Shown: positions 51,159 to 61,425 of the stretch, in pieces
Layout of the letters: every line of letters begins with the position of its first letter
Position numbering within the stretch: position 1 is the first letter of the stretch
Origin: Desulfosporosinus meridiei DSM 13257
GTDB lineage: Bacteria; Bacillota; Desulfitobacteriia; Desulfitobacteriales; Desulfitobacteriaceae
Assembly (NCBI RefSeq): GCF_000231385.2
Contig: NC_018515.1
Span: forward strand, 3,554,501-3,618,500
Length of the DNA stretch: 64,000 nt
Direction: 5' to 3'
Program-made: the position numbers and the translations under genes
The notes under the pieces: generated by a model
Database searches by the model: none
Told to the model about the DNA's origin: nothing
Seen by the model: the letters and a program-made list of their open reading frames with translations, nothing else

Positions 51159-53060
51159 CTAATAAGTTTGCGGGAACAGGCCCGGTGACAGCTTGCCTAA
51201 CCCTTGAAATATCCAGGTATCTCCGGAATCTGCCCTCGAAAAGTAACCCTGGAGCTTTTCAGTTGATCCATCATTGAGCGTCACGATCATTTTCACTCTT
51301 GCTTCTTTGGCATCTGGGTTAACCGCCCTATGGGGTTCACTCATAGACCAGAGCTCTATTTCTCCAAGCTCAATTTTAGAGGATTGAGTACGTATCTTAT
51401 TCAGCAGTGCCGCTGTTCGGACAGCATAATCGTCCTGAATTCCTTTTTGTCTAAAGTCAGCCTCCGCTTGGCCGGTCTTGATTTGAGTATCAATAAATTT
51501 TGTACATGCCCTGTAGACATCCTTCCTCGCCTGACTATCCGGCCAAGTTGAAAGCCCTGTCACATACCACTTTCCATCAATTTCTACCAACTCGTGAGGT
51601 CCTCTGAAATACTTACCGTCTAGGATAACCTCTGCCCTGTTGGGGGCTTTCATTTTAAGGGTCATGGTAACATTTTTGCCAATCTCCTGCCTTATAAACT
51701 GCCAGTATTTTAGGCCTTCTGTTTCCAGCACAATGTTTTCCAACGCTTCTTGAGGGATCGGGTCATAAGTGTTAATAAAAACTTGCTTTAGCTCCTCAAG
51801 CTTAGGGGATTCTGACCCATATAAGTAAAGAACACGCAGCATAAGATCTCTGATATCACTTTTTTGCTCAGCTTGCTGCAAGCCTGGGTCGCTGAACTTA
51901 AAGTCAGCAGTGTCCATAATACAGCTTGCCCCGTTTACGAAAGCGGCGAAATGCAGCAGGTTTTCTCCTGGTGTTAAAGTATATAAAGGTGAGGGCACCT
52001 CTGCGACGGTCTCTTTCCCCTTCGGTTCGATGCGTACCAGCCTATACTTGACACCGGTATCGCTTAACTTGAAGGTTGTAAATATGATATCTCCGGTAGT
52101 TTTAAGATAGGAAGCCTTAAATATCTTCCATACAGTGTGAAGATTTCCTTCATTATATAGCACTCTCGACGCACCGGTTTTAAGATCGTACTCTGCCAGC
52201 GTGAATCGGGCACCGCCCTCAGGATTGTCCTCATCGCAGGAAACCAGGATTTTCTCATGATTGATATCATGAATAATAACATCCCCGGCAAACAGTTGTT
52301 TCTCCGCAGCCTCCCCATAATACAGGCCACTGGCTACTCCCACCCGTTCTCCCTTACTGGTAAGAATGCCGCCGTCGGCCTTACCTCTGTAAGCAACATC
52401 ACCCTCCTGAAATCCGCCCCTAACTTTCACCATCTGCTTCGAATAGGTATCATAGGCATAATAGTTCGGAGTAGTATCCAGATGCAAATAAATGGTTCGG
52501 TTATCAAGTCCCCAGCTTGTATTGTAGATATCGGTCTCATATTTCATCGGTACTTCTGCCAAACTTCGCTTAGCAAGATCTAAAACCTTAACCGACTTGT
52601 GAGAAACAAGGGCTAAACGAGCACCGTCTTCCGACCAGGCCTGATTAATTACGAATTCTGTTTTACCTAAGAAGGCAGCCTTATTTTCACTGAGGTCAAC
52701 TAAATATAGCTCAATCAACTGCCTGGGCATCCCTATTAGGATCAGCTCATTCTCCGCTGCCATACTTTGCTTGTTTAGTTTATAAGTCACAAAATATTTC
52801 TGATCCTTAGTTACTGTCAGCGGGAGCATTCCATCCTTCCGGTAAAAATCCGAGTCCAAAAAGGTCTTTTCGAGAGAATTCAGCTTTAAAATTTCTTCAC
52901 TTGGCAAGGGACCATTCTCACTTAGTGCAGAAGTTGACAAGATGTCCCCTTCATTCTCAGCTTGATCAGATACTGTAGAAGTCAGTCCTAAAACACCAAC
53001 TACCGTCGCTACGATGATTATTCCGACTACCCGGAAAACAGGTCTTTGAAAGAACTTCAT
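51159..53060 (-). CDS. Membrane-anchored beta-propeller-like protein of unknown function
   Basis: 633 residues. One N-terminal span (RVVGIIIVATVVGVLGLT) and a long extracytoplasmic part. Residues about 80-400 contain repeated strands with WSEDGARLALVSHKS and similar, as in WD40/TolB-type propellers; the C-terminal 200 residues look like an NTF2/DUF-type accessory domain. ATG 53060 follows GAGGAGG. It is alone; no function is proposed. Confidence 0.6.
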   Translation of the reverse strand: MKFFQRPVFRVVGIIIVATVVGVLGLTSTVSDQAENEGDILSTSALSENGPLPSEEILKLNSLEKTFLDSDFYRKDGMLPLTVTKDQKYFVTYKLNKQSMAAENELILIGMPRQLIELYLVDLSENKAAFLGKTEFVINQAWSEDGARLALVSHKSVKVLDLAKRSLAEVPMKYETDIYNTSWGLDNRTIYLHLDTTPNYYAYDTYSKQMVKVRGGFQEGDVAYRGKADGGILTSKGERVGVASGLYYGEAAEKQLFAGDVIIHDINHEKILVSCDEDNPEGGARFTLAEYDLKTGASRVLYNEGNLHTVWKIFKASYLKTTGDIIFTTFKLSDTGVKYRLVRIEPKGKETVAEVPSPLYTLTPGENLLHFAAFVNGASCIMDTADFKFSDPGLQQAEQKSDIRDLMLRVLYLYGSESPKLEELKQVFINTYDPIPQEALENIVLETEGLKYWQFIRQEIGKNVTMTLKMKAPNRAEVILDGKYFRGPHELVEIDGKWYVTGLSTWPDSQARKDVYRACTKFIDTQIKTGQAEADFRQKGIQDDYAVRTAALLNKIRTQSSKIELGEIELWSMSEPHRAVNPDAKEARVKMIVTLNDGSTEKLQGYFSRADSGDTWIFQGLGKLSPGLFPQTY

Positions 53061-53616
53061 AATTACCCTCCTCATAATTCCGGCTTCACCTAACATCTAA
53101 TAAAACCCGAAATTTGGCTCATCTATCTTTTTTCGCCAAGCTGCACTTAATTCCTCTCATTTGCCGCCCACAATAGTTGTTTCTTCAAAATATTGAGCAC
53201 CTCTGGTTAATTAAGACCCAGTTTATTAAAACCTCTTTCAATTTTAATCAGTTGTTTCAAAGGAAAGGTGAGTATAAAAAATATCCTGCACCATCAAATT
53301 TGCAGGCTGCAGACGTTAGCGGGATAAATTCCGCATCAAGAAATGGAACACAACAACTGCTTAGGCGCGTCAGTCAGTCTTAAAATCTGATTGGCGTCCT
53401 TTTTATTTCCTCACTTTGTTTTGAGGATCTCTCTCGATAAATCTCCCTTGAGGGGTTCTTCTTTGAGCAGATCATCCTGTGCCGGGTGTAGGTCAAATTC
53501 GCCAGCAGTGCCGACGAATTTGGATTGCCGTCATTCATCGAATTATCAGACTTTTATTCTGCATATGTGTTAATATTATCTTGATTCTATAAATTAAAAA
53601 ACCGCCGAGGTGCCCC
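53061..53616. other. 556-bp intergenic region between divergent genes
   Basis: It holds the promoters of both flanking genes and the hairpin repeat at 53364. No tRNA-like fold or supported ORF is seen. A purine-rich AAACCGCCGAGGTG stretch precedes the rightward ATG. Confidence 0.4.
53364..53405 (+). terminator. Hairpin repeat, copy 2 (with T-run)
   Basis: GCGTCAGTCAG and CTGATTGGCGTC pair, followed by CTTTTTAT. It matches the hairpin at 7575. No intact rightward gene ends before it. Confidence 0.55.
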
Positions 53617-55260
53617 ATGACTCAAAATAAATTCAATTTAGATTTCGAAAGCTTTCAGCTCTTGCTTCTAGAGATGGCCCAGCAGCGTTCGGTCGATGAA
53701 TTGCTAAAATTGGTTACATCATCTCTCGCATCGACCTATAACGTGGCCCTGGCTAGGGTCTGGATGATCACCCCAGGGGATATTTGCAACACTTGTAATG
53801 AGTACGCAGCCTGCCAGGACAAAAGCCGCTGCCTCCACCTGATGGCTAGCCACGGGCTGTCCATAGACAACAAAACCACCTGGAACACAATCCAACATGG
53901 TGCCTTTCGACGCTTCCCCATGGGAGTACGCAAGGTAGGCCGGATTGCCTCATCAGGCCAGCCCGGCAACATCTCAGCCATAAGCGGCAACTCTGACTGG
54001 ATTGCCGATAGAGGCTGGGTAAAAAAAGAACATATCGCCAGCTTCGTCGGCCAGCCGTTGATCTATAAAGGTGAAGTCCTTGGTGTGCTGGCAATGTTTA
54101 CGCGCATCGCTTTAGATCAGGGAGCTCTCGGGCTGATGCGTATGATAGCTGATCATTTAGCTTATGCCGTTTCCAATGCGCGAGCCTTTGAAGAGATCAA
54201 ACGTCTCAAAAGGCAAATCGAGAATGAAAACGCTTACCTGCGCAAAGAAGTTAATATCGCCCAGTCCTTCAACGGTATCATCGGTAAAAGCAACGCCCTC
54301 CATGAAATTCTACAGCAGATCCTTCTTGTTGCTCCCATCGACACCAGTGTGCTTATAACCGGGGAATCCGGCACGGGCAAGGAGCTCATTGCCCGGGAGA
54401 TCCACTCAAGAAGCAAACGGGCCGGGCATCCTATGATCAAAATAAATTGTGCCGCAATCCCCAAGAATCTTTTCGAGAGCGAATTCTTCGGGCATGCTCG
54501 GGGTGCTTTCACTGGAGCATACAAGGATCGAGAGGGATTTTTTCAGATTGCCGATCGGGGAACACTATTCCTGGACGAGGTCGGCGAGATCCCCCTCGAA
54601 CTGCAGGGTAAGCTTCTGCGTGTCCTGCAAGAAGGTGAATACCAGCGCGTCGGCGAGGAAAAAGTCCGAAAAGTAGATGTACGCATCATTTCCGCCACAA
54701 ACCGCGATCTCGGGCGAGAGGTCACAGCGGGACGCTTTCGTGAAGATCTTTACTACCGAGTTAATGTCTTCCCCTTTCTTTTGCCTCCCCTTCGTGACCG
54801 CAAGGAAGACATACCGCTTTTGGTCAACCACTTTTTGGCTCTTACCTCTCGAAGACTCAACCGCCCAAAGCCTCACCTCACCCAATCTGAGATTGAGTCC
54901 TTGACAAAATACGACTGGCCCGGCAATATCCGTGAACTACAAAACGTCATGGAGCGGGCGGTCATTACTTCTCATTTAGGGAAGCTGGACTCCGGTATTT
55001 CTTCCATAGCTCATTTGACAGTCAGCACCACTGCCCGCGGAGTCCAAACCACGGGGCAGATCGACAAGGGCGGCATCCTAACTGACGCCGAACTACGTCA
55101 ATTGGAGAGAGAAAATATGATCGAGGCGCTTAGAGTCTGTAACGGCAAGATCTACGGACCGAGAAGTGCAAGCGAGAAACTTGGGATAAAGCCGACCACT
55201 CTGATTTCGCGCTTAAAAAAGATGGGGATCACTCTTGAGGATTGGAACGGTAGCAATTAG
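53617..55260 (+). CDS. Sigma-54 activator with Cys-rich GAF sensor, likely regulator of cooS
   Basis: 547 residues. The GAF domain (about 15-195) has [16 protein letters not shown], a four-Cys group suited to an iron-sulfur cluster. An AAA+ domain follows (GESGTGKE about 253, [15 protein letters not shown]) and a Fis-type HTH (about 500-547). It has no receiver domain, so GAF binding is the switch. A perfect sigma-54 promoter lies between it and cooS, its likely target. CO, redox or another gas may be the signal; that part is inference. Confidence 0.85.
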   Translation: MTQNKFNLDFESFQLLLLEMAQQRSVDELLKLVTSSLASTYNVALARVWMITPGDICNTCNEYAACQDKSRCLHLMASHGLSIDNKTTWNTIQHGAFRRFPMGVRKVGRIASSGQPGNISAISGNSDWIADRGWVKKEHIASFVGQPLIYKGEVLGVLAMFTRIALDQGALGLMRMIADHLAYAVSNARAFEEIKRLKRQIENENAYLRKEVNIAQSFNGIIGKSNALHEILQQILLVAPIDTSVLITGESGTGKELIAREIHSRSKRAGHPMIKINCAAIPKNLFESEFFGHARGAFTGAYKDREGFFQIADRGTLFLDEVGEIPLELQGKLLRVLQEGEYQRVGEEKVRKVDVRIISATNRDLGREVTAGRFREDLYYRVNVFPFLLPPLRDRKEDIPLLVNHFLALTSRRLNRPKPHLTQSEIESLTKYDWPGNIRELQNVMERAVITSHLGKLDSGISSIAHLTVSTTARGVQTTGQIDKGGILTDAELRQLERENMIEALRVCNGKIYGPRSASEKLGIKPTTLISRLKKMGITLEDWNGSN

Positions 55261-55321
55261 TCTCGCACACCTAGGCTAATCGGGCCTTGACATCCCCCGA
55301 ACACTCTGCCCTTACTACCAA

Positions 55322-55383
55322 GACACAATGTTTATAACGAAATTTCGTTGATAGCAACGGATTATCATTATAGACATTGTGTT
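55322..55383. promoter_or_regulatory. Palindromic region upstream of the cooS promoter
   Basis: ACACAATGT and ACATTGTGT frame an inner exact palindrome, AACGAAATTTCGTT (55336-55349). It is about 100 bp upstream of the -24 element, the distance of an enhancer site. It could also end the regulator's transcript. Confidence 0.5.
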
Positions 55384-55446
55384 TTTCCGTTCAAGAAACT
55401 TCCTGTCCGCCTCCTATTGTTTGATTATTCCCACAACAAATGACTC

Positions 55447-55462
55447 TGGCATAGCAATTGCA
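55447..55462 (+). promoter_or_regulatory. Sigma-54 promoter of cooS
   Basis: TGGCATAGCAATTGCA matches the -24/-12 consensus at every fixed position. The predicted start is near 55474, 110 bp before the cooS ATG. Confidence 0.8.
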
Positions 55463-55583
55463 GAAGGTACTTGTTTAAGCACAAAGGAGGGATCAGGATG
55501 CCGTTGATAAAGGTACTGACTTAGCAATTCCGACAGAGCACTTGTTTTATGCAACAACCTTTTATTTAGAGAGGAGTATTGAT

Positions 55584-57614
55584 ATGGGAGACAAGAAACA
55601 TTCACAAACCCATGATGCTGACCACCACCATCACGATAATGATGACCACCCCCACCATCATCATCACCACGATAACGATTTCACCGATTACATGACCGCA
55701 GTAACGGAATATCGAAAGTCCTTCGCCAGCAAAGCTGACGTTATGTCCCAGGCTCCTGATCCCGCAGTAAGGGAAATGGTTGCCTATATGGATAGTATGG
55801 GCCTGGAAAACTGTTTTGACCGTTTCGACAAACAGAAACCTCACTGCGCTTTCGGCTTAGCCGGGGTCTGTTGCAAAAATTGCTCCCTCGGTCCTTGCAA
55901 GATAACTGAGAAGTCTCCCCGGGGTACCTGCGGAGCGAATGCAGATCTCATCGTAGCACGTAACATGGCCCGCGCGGCAGCCGGAGGTGTGGCAGCCCAT
56001 GGAGCTCGTGCCCGTGAAGTCATGCTAACCCTAAAAAAGGCTGCCTCCGGAGAGATCGATCTCCCCATCTTGGGTAAAAGCAAGGTGCTTGGCGTAGCCA
56101 ACATGTACGGCCTGGAGACTGCAGGCAAAACCGTCGAAGCTTTGGCCGGTGAAATTGCGGATATTTTGCTCGAAGATATGAGCCGTACGGTGCCTGGCCA
56201 GCACCGAACCCTTACTGCAGTGGCCCCACCTGAACGACAAAAGGTCTGGAACGAACTCGGGATAACTCCGATCAGCTCCTATCACGAAGTTTTTGAGACC
56301 TTGCACGCGACCACAGTCGCAACCCAAGGCGATTGGCGTAAAGCCATGGATCAGTTCCTGCGTTTAGGTATCACCTTTTCCATGAACAGCGTGGTGGGCG
56401 GCTCCATTGCCAGCGACTGTCTCTTCGGCATTCCCACCCGCAGTACCATCAAGGCTAACGTGGGTGCGCTGAAAAAGGACTTTGTTAATATAGCCATTCA
56501 CGGCCATGCCCCCATGCTGGCTACGGAAGTCATCAAAACGGCCCGTACCGCTGAATTCGTCACCATGGCCCAGGAGGCCGGAGCCCAGGGTATCCAGTTC
56601 TATGGAATCTGTTGTTCAGGCCTGTCAACCATGTACCGCCTTGGCGGAGTCATTCCCCTCTCCAACGCTAACGGCGCTGAGCTGGTAGTGGGCACAGGCG
56701 CGTTGGATCTTTGGCTGGCTGACATCCAAGAAGTTTTTCCGGGTATTATGGATGTCGCCAACTGCTTTAAAACCGTGGTTGTCACCACGAACGAATCCAA
56801 CCACCTGCCGGGGGCGGAACATATCGGTTACAAGCGAGATCTCTCCGACCTGAATCGACTTCCGGAATTAGCCAACAGAATTGTAACCCGGGCGATCGAA
56901 AGCTTCAAAAACCGCCTGGACGTGAAAAGGCATATTCCTCCCTACGAGGTGGAAGCGGAAGTGGGATTCGGTCTTGAGTATCTCAGCGAGTACTATGGCG
57001 GAAGCGTCAAACCCATCGCCGACGCTCTTAAGGAAGGCAAAATTCTCGGCATCATCAACTTGGCCGGCTGCACAAACACCCGCATTGTGTTTGAAAAGGC
57101 CATTGTGGATGTTGCAGACATTTTGCTGAAGAATAACATCCTTATCTTTGCCAACGGTTGTGCCGGCTTTCCAATGTTAAAACTCGGTTACTGCTCAGTC
57201 AAGGGACAGGATAAATGCGGAAATAGCTTGCAGGAATTTCTCGGTTCGGATCTGCCCCCAGTCTGGCACTTTGGCGAATGCATCGATAACGCTCATGCTG
57301 TCGGTACCTTCGCTGCCATAGCCGGTCTGCTCGGCCATCCGATCAAAGATTTGCCCTTTGCTGAAGTGACGCCCGAATGGTCCAACGAGAAAGGCGTTGG
57401 CGCAGCCCTTGCTTTCCGTATGCTGGGGTTTGATTCCTACCATTGTGTCCATGCTCCGGTGGAAGGTTCTAAAAAGGTGAAGGATTTCCTTTACGGGGGC
57501 ACAAGAGAACTGCTTGGTTCCTGCATGAACGTTGACCCGGACCCCGAAAAACTTGCTCAGATGATCATCTCAGATTTTAAGGCCGCAAGAAAGAAGCTTA
57601 CCTGGGACGTTTAG
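55584..57614 (+). CDS. cooS: Anaerobic Ni-Fe CO dehydrogenase catalytic subunit
   Basis: 676 residues. It oxidises CO to CO2. CAFGLAGVCCKNCSLGPC binds the B and D clusters. C-cluster ligands lie in LAGCTNTR, FANGCAGF, CSVKGQDKCG and SCMNVDPD. The N-terminus (residues 8-32) is unusually His-rich (DHHHHDNDDHPHHHHHHDND), a likely nickel-binding tail. ATG 55584 follows GAGAGGAG; an upstream in-frame ATG lacks a Shine-Dalgarno. No cooF, cooC or acs gene is adjacent. Confidence 0.93.
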   Translation: MGDKKHSQTHDADHHHHDNDDHPHHHHHHDNDFTDYMTAVTEYRKSFASKADVMSQAPDPAVREMVAYMDSMGLENCFDRFDKQKPHCAFGLAGVCCKNCSLGPCKITEKSPRGTCGANADLIVARNMARAAAGGVAAHGARAREVMLTLKKAASGEIDLPILGKSKVLGVANMYGLETAGKTVEALAGEIADILLEDMSRTVPGQHRTLTAVAPPERQKVWNELGITPISSYHEVFETLHATTVATQGDWRKAMDQFLRLGITFSMNSVVGGSIASDCLFGIPTRSTIKANVGALKKDFVNIAIHGHAPMLATEVIKTARTAEFVTMAQEAGAQGIQFYGICCSGLSTMYRLGGVIPLSNANGAELVVGTGALDLWLADIQEVFPGIMDVANCFKTVVVTTNESNHLPGAEHIGYKRDLSDLNRLPELANRIVTRAIESFKNRLDVKRHIPPYEVEAEVGFGLEYLSEYYGGSVKPIADALKEGKILGIINLAGCTNTRIVFEKAIVDVADILLKNNILIFANGCAGFPMLKLGYCSVKGQDKCGNSLQEFLGSDLPPVWHFGECIDNAHAVGTFAAIAGLLGHPIKDLPFAEVTPEWSNEKGVGAALAFRMLGFDSYHCVHAPVEGSKKVKDFLYGGTRELLGSCMNVDPDPEKLAQMIISDFKAARKKLTWDV

Positions 57615-57713
57615 CCCTCCCAATTCAAAGCCTAGGGAGGTCGCGTTGCACAGGACATGCCGGTTGAAACACGCAACTTGCCTCACAGTGTACTGCGGCA
57701 AGAGTCATTAATT

Positions 57714-57757
57714 AAGTACGTGGTGACACAGAGCTTTGTCGTGTCCACCACGTACTT
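57714..57757. terminator. Strong hairpin between cooS and the HPP gene
   Basis: AAGTACGTGGTG and CACCACGTACTT pair, with a few more bases inside. No T-run follows, so termination is uncertain; it may stabilise cooS mRNA. Confidence 0.5.
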
Positions 57758-57799
57758 GCAGTTGAACCAAAAGCTTTGCATAGAGAGGAGATTGCCTAA

Positions 57800-58579
57800 G
57801 TGCCTAAGAAATTCAATTCAGTACAGATAAGAGTAAGATCCATTTGTCGAAGAGAATTTGCGAGGGACGTTTACCGTCCGGGAGTCATTTCGCTGTCACG
57901 CATCGTCTGGGGCTCCCTAGGTGCCGGCATAGCGCTTGCCATTATCGGTATGCTGTCCAAAGTCACGGGGATAGGAGTGCTCTTTCCGCCTCTGGCGGCA
58001 ACCTGCTTCATCAATTCCAGTTGCGTGTATTTGCGAGTAGCTCGGCCCAAACCAGTCATCGTCGGACATTTTGTCTCAGCGATGGGCGGGCTGGCGGGAG
58101 TTTGGACAGGAGAATTGCTGGCAGGGGGAACAGACTTGGTTATTCCGCTTAAACTTAGTCTAGCGTTGCTTTGCGCAGCCTTGCTGATGCAGGTTTTTGA
58201 TGCCGATCATCCTCCGGCGGCAGCCACCGCTGTCATTCCGGCTATTTTACCCTTGCCCATGCCCGCACAGCTGTTTCCCGCGTACATGGCTTGGGGCGCG
58301 ACCATCGCCGTACTTTTCGCCCTCGTCTGGAACCGGGTTTGGTTCGAATTTCCGGCTAAAGATGACGATCATTGCGTTAAATATGCCGGGCTGTACATGG
58401 AAAAACCCCAGGTATGGGGCATGTCTTTATGCATGGTTAGTATGGTCCTGATGAGTTGCCAACAAGTCGCGCCGGTGTTTTATCCCATCGGGCTCTGGGG
58501 CATGATACTAGGCGTCTTGCTTCTCGGGATGCACCATTTTGTGGTTGCCCTAGTAACCCCAAAAACTGAAAACCACTAG
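57800..58579 (+). CDS. HPP family membrane protein
   Basis: 259 residues, about five spans plus an N-terminal cytoplasmic tail. DADHPPAAATAVIPAIL contains the HPP motif. Some relatives transport nitrite in plant plastids; bacterial roles are unsettled. GTG start with AGAGAGGAG upstream. It follows cooS by 185 bp and may be co-transcribed. Confidence 0.8.
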   Translation: MPKKFNSVQIRVRSICRREFARDVYRPGVISLSRIVWGSLGAGIALAIIGMLSKVTGIGVLFPPLAATCFINSSCVYLRVARPKPVIVGHFVSAMGGLAGVWTGELLAGGTDLVIPLKLSLALLCAALLMQVFDADHPPAAATAVIPAILPLPMPAQLFPAYMAWGATIAVLFALVWNRVWFEFPAKDDDHCVKYAGLYMEKPQVWGMSLCMVSMVLMSCQQVAPVFYPIGLWGMILGVLLLGMHHFVVALVTPKTENH

Positions 58580-58751
58580 AAAAATATCTAGAATAATATC
58601 ATGAAGTTTATAATCACTATTATATAAAACCAGTTGTTCTAAGGAATCAACATCCTTTAGATTATTGTTATGTGACGAGGATAGGAATACCTAATTTTTG
58701 GGCAACGTTGGTTTTTGAAATGCTAAAGGTTTTCTTATCATACCCGGCCTC

Positions 58752-60032
58752 TTACCTAATCTCAAAATATTCGGCCGCAACCTGAGCGGCACAGCCGGTT
58801 CCGCAGACCACACAACCGCGATCATCACCGGCAGCTGCCGCAGCAGCCTTCAACTGTTCAGGATAAAGAGCCGCTTTAATTTGCCTGTTTAGGTTCAGGG
58901 CAACCCGGGCCTTAGCCATTTCCAGATCTCTGGCCCAGGCTTGTTGATTGCCTTTGGCAATATCCGCAATATGAGCCGCCATTCGGGTCGTAATCACCCC
59001 GGTTCGGACGTCTTCCTCGGTGGGCAGACCCAAGTGCTCGGCCGGAGTCAGATAGCAGAGGAAATCCGCACCGCAGGCTCCGATCAGCGCCCCGCCGATG
59101 GCTCCGCTGATGTGATCATAACCTGGCGTTACATCCGTGGCCAAAGTACCCAGGATATAATAAGGGGCATTATTGCATAGTCTTTTCTGCACTTCCATGG
59201 TTGCCTCCACATGATTGAGGGGCACATGCCCGGGTCCTTCCACCATGACCTGAACACCGGCCTCCTGGGCTCTTCTGGTAAGTTCTCCCTGGATGATCAT
59301 GCCCTGCAGCTGGGCACCGTCCAAGGAATCGGCAATACTGCCGGGTCGGATGGCATCCCCCAGGCTTAAGGTAACGTCATAAGCCTTTAGTATTTCCAGC
59401 ACCCGGTCAAATTTTTCGTAGAGGGGATTCTCTTTCTGATTGTGCAGCATCCAACCGGTGAGGAAAGCACCGCCCCGGCTAACCACGTCCGTTACCCGTC
59501 CGGTGTTTTGCATTCTTTTGATGACGTCCATATTCAGAGCACAATGAATCGCCATAAAATCCAGCCCGTCCGCCGCTTGTCGTTCAATTACCTCGAAAAT
59601 ATCCTCCTCTCTCATACTGACAACACTGCCGTATTTCTCAATGGCCTCGATCCCTGCCTGGTAAATCATGGTGCTCCCCATGGCTACATGAGCCAGGGAC
59701 AAGGACTGCTTCCTCATGCCGTCGATGTCTTTTCCCGTACTTAAATCCATAAAGCTGTCGCAGCCGGCTTCTTCCGCAATGGCCAGCTTGCGGGCTTCCA
59801 TTTCCATGTCGTCGCGATCGCTGGAGGTGCCAATCAGGGCGTTAACCTTAATCCGCAAACCTGCCCCGATCCCACAGTATTTAAATTCCTTGCGGTTTTT
59901 GTTTCTGGGAATGACGATTCTCCCTTCGGCAACTCCCTGCCGGATAAATTCCGCCTCAAGATTCTCATCAGTCGCCACAGCTTCCATTTCCTCGGTAATG
60001 ATCCCGGCCCGGGCTTTTAAAACCTGTGTCAT
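58752..60032 (-). CDS. bzaB: ThiC-like radical SAM enzyme, second paralogue (BzaB-type candidate)
   Basis: 426 residues of the ThiC family. GPGHVPLNHVEATMEVQK, LATDVTPGYDHI and the C-terminal radical SAM motif CVVCGTGC are present. ThiC turns aminoimidazole ribotide into the thiamin pyrimidine; the paralogues BzaA and BzaB use the same substrate to make 5-hydroxybenzimidazole for cobamides. Tandem ThiC genes behind cobalamin riboswitches favour the Bza role. ATG 60032 follows AAAGGTGG. The bzaB symbol is tentative. Confidence 0.7.
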   Translation of the reverse strand: MTQVLKARAGIITEEMEAVATDENLEAEFIRQGVAEGRIVIPRNKNRKEFKYCGIGAGLRIKVNALIGTSSDRDDMEMEARKLAIAEEAGCDSFMDLSTGKDIDGMRKQSLSLAHVAMGSTMIYQAGIEAIEKYGSVVSMREEDIFEVIERQAADGLDFMAIHCALNMDVIKRMQNTGRVTDVVSRGGAFLTGWMLHNQKENPLYEKFDRVLEILKAYDVTLSLGDAIRPGSIADSLDGAQLQGMIIQGELTRRAQEAGVQVMVEGPGHVPLNHVEATMEVQKRLCNNAPYYILGTLATDVTPGYDHISGAIGGALIGACGADFLCYLTPAEHLGLPTEEDVRTGVITTRMAAHIADIAKGNQQAWARDLEMAKARVALNLNRQIKAALYPEQLKAAAAAAGDDRGCVVCGTGCAAQVAAEYFEIR

Positions 60033-60051
60033 ATTAACCACCTTTCCTTTC

Positions 60052-61353
60052 TTAACAGCTATGCTTAGTTGTGTTCAGATACTTGGCGACAATTTCCATT
60101 GCACAATACTTCCCGCACATGGCGCAAGCCGTAGATTCCCCGTTGTTGCGGGTTTTCCTGATCTCTGCCGCTCTGGGCGGATCAATGGCCAGTTCTAATT
60201 GTCTTTTCCAGTCCAGTTGCTTGCGGGCCAGAGACATTTCCAAATCCCATTGCCAGGCTTCTTTCCTCCCTTTGGCCAGGTCGCCGACATGGGCAGCGAT
60301 CCGGGCGGCTATGACTCCCTCCCGCACCTGATCAGCACTGGGTACGCCGATATGTTCAGCCGGGGTGACATAACAAAGAAATTCCGCCCCTGCCCAGGCA
60401 CTGAGTGCTCCTCCTATTGCAGCATTAATATGGTCGTAACCGGCGGCAATATCCGTCAGCAATGGACCGAAGACAAAGTAAGGGGCTCCCTGACAAAGGC
60501 TCTTTTGCAATGTAACCGTGGCCTTCACATGCTCAAGAGGCATATGCCCGGGCCCTTTAATCATAATTTGGACCCCCGCTGCCCTAGCCCGTCTGACCAG
60601 TTCCCCCAAGATAACCAATTCTTGAACTTGGGCTCCATCCAGGGAATCAGCCAGACACCCCGGCCTCATCCCATCAGCCAGGCTGAGAGTAACATTATAT
60701 TTCCGGGCAATTGCCAAGACCCGGTCATATTGTTGATAAAGAGGATTTTCACATTCATTGGCGATCATCCAACCGATTAAATGAGCACCTCCGTAACTTA
60801 CCAGAGGATCAAGGCGGCTTTCTCTCTTGGCTCGTTCTACAACATCCATAGTCGTTGCACAGTGTAAAGCCAAGAAGTCAACACCATCTGCCGCATGCCG
60901 TTCAATAACCTCAAACATTTCCTCTGCTGTCATTTTCACCGTGGAACCGTACTTTTTCCCAGCTTCAGCGATTGCCTGATAAACAGGGAGTGTGCCAACG
61001 GGTACGGAAGCAGAATTCAGGGTTTCCAGGCGCATGGCATCAATATCCCCGCTGACGCTCAGATCCATGAGAGCATCTGTACCTGCCGCCAAGGCTGTTT
61101 TGACCTTGCTGATTTCTTCAGCAAGGGAAGCTTCACTGCCGTAAAGACCGATACTGGCACTAACCTTTGTCCTCAGCCCCTTGCCGATACCTACAGGCAT
61201 AATATTTTTGTGGTTGATATTACCGGGGATGACAATTGCACCTGCTGCAACTCCCTGCCTGATAAATTCCGGGGAGACTTTCTCCCGGGCTGCCACCTGC
61301 TCCATTTCAGAAGTAATTGTTCCTTCCAAGGCCCTTGTTAATAAACTCATCAT
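60052..61353 (-). CDS. bzaA: ThiC-like radical SAM enzyme, first paralogue (BzaA-type candidate)
   Basis: 433 residues, about half identical by eye to its neighbour. GPGHMPLEHVKATVTLQK, LLTDIAAGYDHI and CAMCGKYC mark it as ThiC family. Canonical ThiC has H-V-P here; the M and other shifts suggest a changed substrate outcome. It directly follows a cobalamin riboswitch and terminator, not a TPP riboswitch, so B12 rather than thiamin controls it. The stop is 19 bp before the next start. The bzaA symbol is tentative. Confidence 0.7.
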   Translation of the reverse strand: MMSLLTRALEGTITSEMEQVAAREKVSPEFIRQGVAAGAIVIPGNINHKNIMPVGIGKGLRTKVSASIGLYGSEASLAEEISKVKTALAAGTDALMDLSVSGDIDAMRLETLNSASVPVGTLPVYQAIAEAGKKYGSTVKMTAEEMFEVIERHAADGVDFLALHCATTMDVVERAKRESRLDPLVSYGGAHLIGWMIANECENPLYQQYDRVLAIARKYNVTLSLADGMRPGCLADSLDGAQVQELVILGELVRRARAAGVQIMIKGPGHMPLEHVKATVTLQKSLCQGAPYFVFGPLLTDIAAGYDHINAAIGGALSAWAGAEFLCYVTPAEHIGVPSADQVREGVIAARIAAHVGDLAKGRKEAWQWDLEMSLARKQLDWKRQLELAIDPPRAAEIRKTRNNGESTACAMCGKYCAMEIVAKYLNTTKHSC

Positions 61354-61425
61354 TATCCTCCTTTGAACCTTTCATTGCTCAAAATAACCCCTATTAATAA
61401 GTCGTTATTTGCCTACCCTCCCTTT

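Noticed and set aside
58752-61353. Ordinary thiamin synthesis (thiC twice)
   Set aside because: Two paralogues in tandem and cobalamin instead of TPP riboswitches argue for the Bza route; kept as an alternative until a phylogeny is made.
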